A DNA stretch of 7,458 bases. Source: Clostridium sp. UBA6758 (lineage in GTDB: Bacteria > Bacillota > Clostridia > Clostridiales > Clostridiaceae). Made by a program: the position numbers and the translations under genes. The stretch spans positions 65,395 through 72,852 of the forward strand of contig DKGY01000078.1 in NCBI GenBank assembly GCA_002453475.1. The letters run 5' to 3'. Shown here in pieces: positions 1 to 4,370 of this stretch (positions within the stretch are counted from its first letter, which is position 1; every line of letters begins with the position of its first letter). Below the pieces are notes generated by a model. The model searched no databases. It was not told the origin of the DNA and worked only from the letters and a program-made list of their open reading frames with translations.

Positions 1-131
1 TCTGCGGAACCTGTTTCCTTGTCTAATTCAAAATATACGTCCCATCTTTGACTTATTATTTATTTTCAGATGCCTTAACTAAAAAGTTATTCTAATATTA
101 TATGGTTTAATTCTTAAAGGAGGGTATTATT

Positions 132-719
132 ATGATAACAAGACAAGAAGCATGGAATTTGTTTAATGAATATAATAAAGAGGCATTTCATATACAACAT
201 GCCTTGACAGTTGAAGGAACGATGAAGTATTTTGCAGAGAAACTTGGATATGAAGATGAGGGTGAGTTTTGGGCTATGGTTGGATTACTTCATGATTTAG
301 ATTTTGAAATGTATCCAGAACAACATTGTAGCAAAACTAAAGAAATTATGAGAGGACGTGGTCTTGACGAAAGATTAATAAGAGCAGTAGCTAGTCATGG
401 ATATGGACTTTGTGCAGAAGAACAACCGAAACCAGAGCATCAGATGGAAAAAGCATTATTTGCAGTAGATGAACTTACAGGGTTGATTGGTGCAGCTGCA
501 AGAATGCGTCCATCTAAGAGTGTCATGGATATGGAGCTTTCAAGCCTCAAGAAAAAGTTTAAAGACAAGAAATTTGCTGCTGGATGTTCAAGGGATGTAA
601 TTAGACAAGGAGCAGAAATGCTTGGTTGGGAATTAGATAAATTATTTGAAGAAACAATTCTAGCTATGCGTTCATGCGAGGAATATGTTAATAATGAAAT
701 GGAGATCTATAATAGCTAG
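132..719 (+). CDS. HD-domain hydrolase (HDIG-type putative phosphohydrolase)
   Basis: A 195-residue cytosolic protein with the metal-binding pattern of the HD superfamily: H23, the H54-D55 doublet (in GLLHDLDF), H89 in SHGYG and D113 in AVDEL. HD enzymes usually hydrolyse phosphomonoesters or phosphodiesters of nucleotides; the substrate here cannot be told from sequence. There is no signal peptide, membrane segment or fused second domain, and the length is usual for stand-alone clostridial HDIG proteins. The start is fixed by AAAGGAGGG at 116-124, seven bases before the ATG. The C-terminal part (about 125-195) is helical and lysine/glutamate rich. It appears monocistronic: a hairpin overlaps its stop codon and the next plus-strand gene is about 1 kb away. 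No clear promoter is visible in the 131 bases upstream. The family call is firm; the role is unknown. Confidence 0.9.
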   Translation: MITRQEAWNLFNEYNKEAFHIQHALTVEGTMKYFAEKLGYEDEGEFWAMVGLLHDLDFEMYPEQHCSKTKEIMRGRGLDERLIRAVASHGYGLCAEEQPKPEHQMEKALFAVDELTGLIGAAARMRPSKSVMDMELSSLKKKFKDKKFAAGCSRDVIRQGAEMLGWELDKLFEETILAMRSCEEYVNNEMEIYNS

Positions 720-740
720 AGAAGACTTCTAGCTATTATT
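711..740 (+). terminator. hairpin terminator of the HD-domain gene
   Basis: A perfect 10-bp inverted repeat AATAGCTAGA (711-720) / TCTAGCTATT (728-737) with a 7-base loop. The left arm includes the TAG stop codon. The following tract is only moderately T-rich (TTATTATAT), so termination may be partial; a stronger hairpin lies 90 bases on. Confidence 0.6.
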
Positions 741-828
741 ATATAAATATAAAATAAGGATATCTTAAAATAATTTCATTTTAAAATGCTCCCTATGTCA
801 AGGACATTTTGAAAAAGACTATGTAGCT

Positions 829-870
829 AAAAGCTGATTTCTATATTGGATAGGAGTCAGCTTTTTTATT
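829..870 (+). terminator. long hairpin terminator at the IS remnant end
   Basis: AAAAGCTGATTTCTAT (829-844) pairs with ATAGGAGTCAGCTTTT (850-865) in a continuous 16-bp stem with two T-G wobbles and an ATTGG loop, followed by further T residues (866-870). On the plus strand it is a strong intrinsic terminator. The A-rich left flank gives a shorter T tract on the minus strand, so it could also stop transposase or hxlR transcripts. Confidence 0.7.
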
Positions 871-873
871 TAA

Positions 874-1217
874 TTAACAACAGTAATTATTATAATAATT
901 CATATATTTATTTATCATAGGTTGTAATTCTTCAAATGCACCGCAACCTTTATAGTCAATTTCATCTTTCATATGATTAAAGAAAACTCCTGCGGAGCAT
1001 TATTCCAACAGTTGCTACGTCTTGATATGTATTGACCTAACTTATATTTCTTCAGAAGTTTTTGAAACCGAGGACTAGTATAATGAACCCCTTGATCTGA
1101 GTGAATAAATGCTTGTGGATGCAATAAATGACTATTATTCTGCATTAATGTTTCAATTAGCTTGGATATAATATCATCTACCCGTTGAGATAACATAGAT
1201 GCATTAAGACTATAGGG
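874..1217 (-). pseudogene. IS3-family transposase (OrfB) C-terminal fragment, frameshifted
   Basis: The frame at 988-1217 encodes a piece with SLNAS, the second catalytic Asp in HSDQGVHYTSP and the catalytic Glu in NAPQE, 35 residues apart, which is the DD35E spacing of IS3 transposases. Directly after NAPQE the frame shifts: the expected ESFFNHMKDE continues one frame over, in the bases down to the TAA at 874-876 (FFNHMKDEIDYKGCGAFEELQ ending in a Tyr/Asn-rich tail). One base is missing in the T-run at about 983-988. The N-terminal half with the first catalytic Asp and the HTH is absent. The fragment follows the hxlR stop codon directly and in the same frame. It is non-functional. Confidence 0.85.
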
Positions 1218-1241
1218 AAGGAAATAAAATACTCTAATAGG

Positions 1242-1583
1242 CTATAAGCGATTTTTCCCACCCCAAGCACACATCATATCTAAAATAGGTATGAGTGATT
1301 TTCCACGCTCTGACAAGCTATATTCAACTTTTGGTGGAATTTGAGGATATTCTTTGCGTATTATTAATTGGTCATCTTCCATTTCTTTAAGTGTTTTACT
1401 TAAGGTTTTAAATGAGATTGTGCCAATAGAACGTTGAAGCTCATTAAATCTCATAACTGACTTATATTCAGCAAGCCAATACATGATAATCATTTTATAT
1501 TTACCATTTATAAGTGATAATGTATACCCAAAATCAGTATCGATTACATTTATACCAGTTTCACTGCAGCTCTCTATAGACAT
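1242..1583 (-). CDS. HxlR-family winged-helix transcriptional regulator
   Basis: A 113-residue protein, the usual HxlR length. The family core runs from DTDFGYTLSLINGKYKMIIM (about 15-34) through the winged helix RFNELQRSIG...LSKTLKEMEDDQLIIRKEY to the wing and C-terminal helix (PPKVEYSLSERGKSLIPILD). HxlR dimers generally repress neighbouring oxidoreductase genes and respond to electrophiles, quinones or disulfide stress. C6 sits at the N-terminus, where the Bacillus regulator YodB has its sensing cysteine, and there is also C105; thiol sensing is therefore plausible but inferred. The start is supported by GAAGGGAAG just upstream on the minus strand. It is divergent from the flavoprotein gene at 1703, the classic arrangement for this family, and its promoter is perfect consensus. 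Its 3' end abuts an IS remnant, so the last few residues could be altered by that junction. Confidence 0.9.
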   Translation of the reverse strand: MSIESCSETGINVIDTDFGYTLSLINGKYKMIIMYWLAEYKSVMRFNELQRSIGTISFKTLSKTLKEMEDDQLIIRKEYPQIPPKVEYSLSERGKSLIPILDMMCAWGGKNRL

Positions 1584-1600
1584 TTTTACACTTCCCTTCT

Positions 1601-1615
1601 GGTTAGTATATAACC
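1601..1615. promoter_or_regulatory. second inverted repeat in the hxlR leader
   Basis: GGTTA (1601-1605) and TAACC (1611-1615) flank a 5-base spacer, between the hxlR promoter and its ribosome binding site. It could be an additional HxlR site acting as a roadblock. The arms are short, so chance is possible. Confidence 0.3.
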
Positions 1616-1628
1616 TAAATGTGCGTAC

Positions 1629-1657
1629 TTTACTGATATTGTATTATAAATTATGCT
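1629..1657 (+). promoter_or_regulatory. possible promoter of the flavoprotein gene
   Basis: TTTACT (1629-1634), 17 bases, TATGCT (1652-1657). This is a moderate match that overlaps the divergent hxlR promoter. The palindrome at 1661-1675 would cover the transcription start. It is the best plus-strand candidate but not strong. Confidence 0.3.
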
Positions 1658-1671
1658 TAAATTGTTGTCAA
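1643..1671 (-). promoter_or_regulatory. perfect sigma-A promoter of hxlR
   Basis: Read on the minus strand, -35 TTGACA (1671-1666), a 17-base spacer and -10 TATAAT (1648-1643). Every base matches the consensus. The predicted start near 1636 leaves a leader of about 50 bases before the hxlR ATG. A promoter this strong normally needs a repressor. Confidence 0.75.
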
Positions 1672-1675
1672 CAAT
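1661..1675. promoter_or_regulatory. palindromic operator candidate overlapping the hxlR -35
   Basis: ATTGTTGTCAACAAT is a perfect palindrome of 7-base arms around one central base. It covers the -35 of the hxlR promoter and lies 28 bases upstream of the flavoprotein ATG, so a bound dimer could control both genes. HxlR is the likely binder by position only. Confidence 0.45.
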
Positions 1676-1702
1676 ATCAATTTAAGAAAGGATGAATAAA
1701 CT

Positions 1703-2251
1703 ATGAAAAAAAATATTTTAGTATTAAATGGTAGCCCAAGAGTCGGAGGCAATAGTGATTTATTGGCTGATGCGTTTATAAAAGGAGCAACCAAAGCAGG
1801 ACATGAAGTAGTTAAATGTGATGTTAGTAGAAAAAATATTAAGGGATGTATAGCTTGCAATACTTGCTACAGTAAAGGAACACCGTGCTCTTTTGATGAT
1901 GACTTTAATAATATTGTTCCTCTTATAGAAAAAGCAGATGTGATTATTTTCGCAACACCGCTGTATTGGTATTCGTTTTCGTCTCAACTTAAGGCAGCCA
2001 TTGATAAAATGTATTCATTTATAATTGGAGAAAAGAAACTAAATATAAAAGAGAGTATGCTTCTGGTTTGCGGAGAAGAAAATAATGAATCTGCCTTTGA
2101 AGGTATTATTACCACATATAAGCTGATTTGCTCTTATCAAAAATGGACAGATAGAGGTCAGTTAGTTGTTCCAGGAGTACTCAATAAAGGAGATATATTA
2201 TCTACTGACTATCTTGTTCGTGCAGAAAATATAGGCAGAAATATTTCATAA
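1703..2251 (+). CDS. NAD(P)H-dependent flavoprotein oxidoreductase, iron-sulfur flavoprotein-like
   Basis: A 182-residue soluble protein with the flavodoxin-like fold of the NADPH-dependent FMN reductase / iron-sulfur flavoprotein group. LVLNGSPRVGGNSDLL (residues 7-21) is the FMN-phosphate loop and ATPLYWYSFSSQLKAAIDK (about 84-102) is the family's second flavin-contact motif. Between them C49, C52, C55 and C62 form CX2CX2CX6C, the compact motif that binds a 4Fe-4S cluster in methanogen and clostridial Isf proteins; cluster binding here is inferred. Such enzymes pass electrons to quinones, nitro or azo compounds or oxygen species. The divergent HxlR gene upstream suggests induction by electrophile or redox stress. 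AAGAAAGGATG at 1684-1694 supplies the ribosome binding site (AAAGGA) for the ATG at 1703. A terminator follows, so it is monocistronic. The family call is firm; the physiological substrate is unknown. Confidence 0.9.
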   Translation: MKKNILVLNGSPRVGGNSDLLADAFIKGATKAGHEVVKCDVSRKNIKGCIACNTCYSKGTPCSFDDDFNNIVPLIEKADVIIFATPLYWYSFSSQLKAAIDKMYSFIIGEKKLNIKESMLLVCGEENNESAFEGIITTYKLICSYQKWTDRGQLVVPGVLNKGDILSTDYLVRAENIGRNIS

Positions 2252-2259
2252 ATAATAAT

Positions 2260-2307
2260 GAAGGAGAATCCTCAGATAATGGTGGTTATTCTTCTTCTAT
2301 TTTGTTT
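2260..2307 (+). terminator. terminator of the flavoprotein gene
   Basis: GAAGGAGAAT (2260-2269) pairs with ATTCTTCTTC (2288-2297) with one G-T wobble, followed by TATTTTGTTT. The loop is long (18 bases) and may form a small inner CC/GG stem. Confidence 0.6.
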
Positions 2308-2324
2308 ACTATTAAAATATAGTA
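2307..2324. repeat. dyad TACTAT-N6-ATAGTA
   Basis: A perfect 18-base dyad (TACTATTAAAATATAGTA) between the flavoprotein terminator and the merR promoter. It has the TACT...AGTA outline and 18-bp length I associate with YodB/HxlR boxes, but it lies downstream of the reductase, not at its promoter. Its role is unknown. Confidence 0.35.
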
Positions 2325-2354
2325 GATTAGAGCTATTACAAAAATAAACACGGA

Positions 2355-2383
2355 TTGAAACGTATTAATTTGTGGTATATATT
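2355..2383 (+). promoter_or_regulatory. possible upstream promoter for the MerR gene
   Basis: TTGAAA (2355-2360), 17 bases, TATATT (2378-2383). This is a decent sigma-A match with normal spacing that could give constitutive low expression, in addition to the 19-bp-spacer promoter at 2402. Confidence 0.3.
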
Positions 2384-2401
2384 ATAAATGTAAATTTAAT
2401 A

Positions 2402-2432
2402 TTGACTCTCACATGGTGTTAGGCATTATTCT
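2402..2432 (+). promoter_or_regulatory. MerR-type autoregulated promoter with 19-bp spacer
   Basis: TTGACT (2402-2407) and TATTCT (2427-2432) are separated by 19 bp, the over-long spacer typical of MerR-activated promoters. The spacer carries an imperfect dyad CTCTCAC-ATG-GTGTTAG (2406-2422, five of seven positions paired), the kind of site MerR dimers distort to realign the two boxes. The next gene is a MerR-family protein, so autoregulation is likely. Confidence 0.6.
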
Positions 2433-2475
2433 AAAGATGTCATTCGAATGGCAGTAATTTATAGGAGTTGATTTT

Positions 2476-3285
2476 ATGTTCAAGATTGGAGATTTTTCTA
2501 AGCTTACCAGAGTATCCGTCCGTATGCTCAGATATTATGATGAAGTGGGACTTTTTAAGCCTGCTAAAATTGATGACTTCACAGGTTATAGATATTATTC
2601 GGCAAAACAGATTTCAGATATTAACCTAATAGTATCATTGAGAGATATGGGTTTTAACGTAGCTGATATAGCAGTATTTATGAAGGAAAAGTCTGAGGAA
2701 AAGCTAGAAGATATTTTAAAAGTCAAAAGTGAAGAGGTTAAGAATAATATAAGGGCTGAGGAAATAAGACTTGAAAAAATCAACTCCACCATTAAGGATA
2801 TGAAAAAGGAGAGGGTTAATATGAGTTACAATGTTACATTAAAATCAATACCTAGTTATAAGGTTATTTCTTTGAGGGATGCTATACCAGCCTATAATGC
2901 AGAAGGCATGCTTTGGAAAAGGTTGGGAAAATACACTATATCAAAAAACGTTCCTTGCAACGACATCGCTTATGCTACTTATCACGATGAGGATCATAAA
3001 GAAGGTGAAGTTGATGTAGAGGTAGTAATGGGTGTTGACAAACTTATGGAGAATGAAAATGAGTTTATATTCAAGGAAACTGAAGTAGTGGAGCAGGCTG
3101 TTAGCATATTAGTTCCAGGAGATTATTCTAACTTAGCACCAGCTTATAATTTTTTAGGAAATTGGATTGAGGAAAACGGATATAGTATAATTGGAAATCC
3201 ACGTCAAGTTGCTATAAAAGGGCCTTGGAATGAAAGGAATACAGAGGATTATTTGAGCGAAATACAGATACCAGTAAAAAAATAA
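2476..3285 (+). CDS. MerR-family regulator with GyrI-like effector-binding domain (BmrR/TipA type)
   Basis: A 269-residue regulator. Residues 1-70 are the MerR winged HTH (KIGDFSKLTRVSVRMLRYYDEVGL, then GYRYYSAKQISDINLI and LRDMGFNVADI). Residues about 70-114 are a charged coiled coil for dimerisation. Residues about 118-267 are a GyrI-like ligand-binding domain, ending in the typical GDYSNLAPAYNFLGNWIEENGY, NPRQVAIKG and EDYLSEIQIP blocks. BmrR and TipA relatives bind hydrophobic or cationic drugs and activate promoters with 19-bp spacers; one such promoter lies just upstream. The start is supported by TAGGAG at 2462-2467. No transporter or target gene is adjacent and a strong terminator follows, so the visible target is its own gene. 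An internal ATG at residue 116 has a good Shine-Dalgarno (separate entry). The ligand is unknown. Confidence 0.92.
   Translation: MFKIGDFSKLTRVSVRMLRYYDEVGLFKPAKIDDFTGYRYYSAKQISDINLIVSLRDMGFNVADIAVFMKEKSEEKLEDILKVKSEEVKNNIRAEEIRLEKINSTIKDMKKERVNMSYNVTLKSIPSYKVISLRDAIPAYNAEGMLWKRLGKYTISKNVPCNDIAYATYHDEDHKEGEVDVEVVMGVDKLMENENEFIFKETEVVEQAVSILVPGDYSNLAPAYNFLGNWIEENGYSIIGNPRQVAIKGPWNERNTEDYLSEIQIPVKK
2806..2823 (+). promoter_or_regulatory. possible internal ribosome binding site and start for the ligand-binding domain
   Basis: AAGGAGAGG (2806-2814) lies six bases before an in-frame ATG at 2821, codon 116, exactly at the junction between coiled coil and GyrI-like domain. Initiation here would give a 154-residue stand-alone ligand-binding protein, as TipAS arises from tipA. 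The motif may be chance, since the codons for Lys-Glu-Arg spell it. Confidence 0.35.
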
Positions 3286-3295
3286 CGGGTTTATA

Positions 3296-3343
3296 AAAGT
3301 GGCTGTACATGATGATTTAGTTATCATTATGTGCAGCCATTTT
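3296..3343 (+). terminator. strong terminator of the MerR gene
   Basis: GGCTGTACATGATGA (3301-3315) pairs with TCATTATGTGCAGCC (3324-3338) with two wobbles. The stem extends outward through AAAAGT / ATTTT. The 8-base loop and terminal T run make this a canonical intrinsic terminator. Confidence 0.85.
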
Positions 3344-3464
3344 ATCAATTCTTAATTATATAAAATTTGGTGATTTGTTCAAAGGTGATATTATTAATAC
3401 TTTGCTTGTTTCGTTCATAACTTTTTTATGTGGATCAGTTACTACATTTATAGGAAATTATAAA

Positions 3465-3493
3465 TTGACAGTTTTAAATAATAAGTATATTAT
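3465..3493 (+). promoter_or_regulatory. promoter of the ars operon
   Basis: TTGACA (3465-3470), 17 bases, TATTAT (3488-3493): a near-consensus sigma-A promoter about 50 bases before the arsR start codon. No other promoter is visible before arsC or arsM. Confidence 0.7.
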
Positions 3494-3517
3494 ATGAGTA
3501 TAAGTGAATATAATCAT
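3494..3517. promoter_or_regulatory. ArsR operator candidate
   Basis: ATGAGTATA (3494-3502) and TATAATCAT (3509-3517) form a 24-bp dyad with eight of nine positions matched around a 6-base centre. It starts at the base after the -10 and covers the predicted transcription start, the usual place for ArsR repression. Confidence 0.5.
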
Positions 3518-3546
3518 TTATATATAAAATCATATGGAGGCATGAA

Positions 3547-3939
3547 ATGGATGTAGTACAAATGCTAAAAGCATTAGGCGATGAAAATAGAATTAGAATA
3601 TTAAATCTATTAAAAGATGAGAAATTATGTGTAGGTGAAATTGAACATATATTAGGAATTACACAATCAAACGCCTCAAGGCATCTCACTAAGCTAAGTA
3701 TGCTTAAGATTGTAGCCTATGAGAAAAAAGCTCAATGGGTATATTATAAATTAAGTAAAGAAACTCTGGAGCAGTTTCCATTTATAAAAGAACTTTTAGA
3801 GAATGAGCTAAATAAAATAGATATATGTAAGCAAGACATAGAAAATCTAATTAAATATAAAAAAAGCGGAATGACTTGTGAAAATTTAAAAGAGTGTAGA
3901 AGTAACTTTGAAAATAGTTATAAATGTAAAAATAATTAA
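3547..3939 (+). CDS. arsR: ArsR-family arsenic-responsive repressor
   Basis: A 130-residue winged-helix protein of the ArsR/SmtB family. MLKALGDENRIRILNLLKD opens the fold, VGEIEHILGITQSNASRHLTKL (about 29-50) is the recognition HTH and AQWVYYKLS the wing. It should repress its own operon and release DNA on binding trivalent arsenic. The canonical sensor ELCVCDL is reduced to KLCVGEI, leaving only C28. Four more cysteines lie near the C-terminus (C94, C111, C117, C127), so the metalloid site must be built differently from the R773 type; which cysteines bind is inferred, not visible. The start is supported by GGAGG at 3536-3540. It is first gene of arsR-arsC-arsM, 14 bases from arsC. The gene name rests on the family and on its two arsenic-gene neighbours. 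Confidence 0.88.
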   Translation: MDVVQMLKALGDENRIRILNLLKDEKLCVGEIEHILGITQSNASRHLTKLSMLKIVAYEKKAQWVYYKLSKETLEQFPFIKELLENELNKIDICKQDIENLIKYKKSGMTCENLKECRSNFENSYKCKNN

Positions 3940-3953
3940 GGAAGGAAATTAAC

Positions 3954-4358
3954 ATGAAACTAAGAGTAGCATTTATATGTACAGGAAATTCCTGCAGGAG
4001 TCAGATGGCGGAGGGCTTTGCTAAAAAATATGGTAGTGACGTATTAGAAATATATAGCGCTGGTACCATTCCAGTTGAAAAAGTAAATCCTACAGCAGTA
4101 GAAGTTATGAAAGAGGTTGGAGTAGATTTAAGTAAGAATTTCCCTAAAACCCTAAAAGATATTCCAGAAAAGATTGATATTGCAATTACAATGGGATGTA
4201 TAAAAGGCTGCCCTGTGATTGATACAATTCTTGAAGAAGATTGGGGCTTAGATGATCCTGTTGGCAAACCACTTGATGAATTTAGAAAAGTTAGAGATAT
4301 CATTGAAGAGAAAATAAAAAATTTAGTTAAGAGAATTAAAATCGTGAAATTAAAGTAA
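3954..4358 (+). CDS. arsC: arsenate reductase, thioredoxin-coupled type
   Basis: A 134-residue member of the low-molecular-weight phosphatase-like ArsC family. It reduces arsenate to arsenite in the cytosol with electrons from thioredoxin. The P-loop CTGNSCRSQMAEG holds nucleophile C9, C14 and R15. DDPVGKP supplies the conserved Asp (D101), matching the DDPAGK block of the pI258 enzyme. The relay cysteines are C82 and C86 in MGCIKGCP, only three residues apart, where the staphylococcal enzyme has C82 and C89; this short-loop form occurs in anaerobes. The start is supported by AAGGAAGG (3938-3945), which overlaps the arsR stop. It is followed after 12 bases by arsM, so its arsenite product feeds methylation. 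It is complete and looks functional. Confidence 0.93.
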   Translation: MKLRVAFICTGNSCRSQMAEGFAKKYGSDVLEIYSAGTIPVEKVNPTAVEVMKEVGVDLSKNFPKTLKDIPEKIDIAITMGCIKGCPVIDTILEEDWGLDDPVGKPLDEFRKVRDIIEEKIKNLVKRIKIVKLK

Positions 4359-4370
4359 GGAGGAAGAAAG

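Larger units (their letters stand above)
787..1241 (-). mobile_element. IS3-family insertion sequence remnant (3' end)
   Basis: Only the distal part of an IS3-family element is left: the end of the transposase gene, a trailing hairpin and a putative terminal sequence TGCTCCCTATGTCAAGGACA (787-806) that starts with the TG expected at IS3 ends. The transposase 5' part, any OrfA and the opposite terminus are missing; the sequence runs straight into the hxlR stop codon. No direct target repeat could be identified because the other end is gone. The boundary at 787 is an inference from the terminal dinucleotide; the boundary at 1241 is where hxlR begins. The element cannot move by itself. Confidence 0.65.

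Noticed and set aside
1483..1695. Plus-strand open frame of 70 codons across hxlR and the intergenic region
   Set aside because: It lies antisense to hxlR, has no family features and overlaps the divergent promoters.
3321..3497. Plus-strand open frame of 58 codons with a hydrophobic stretch (LLVSFITFLCGSVTTFIG) ending at TGA 3495
   Set aside because: No ATG or GTG and no Shine-Dalgarno. It begins inside the merR terminator hairpin and runs across the ars promoter. Open frames of this size occur by chance, though a decayed membrane-protein gene cannot be excluded.
4001..4303. Minus-strand open frame of 100 codons opposite arsC
   Set aside because: It is a shadow of the well-supported arsC gene with no recognisable domain or ribosome binding site.
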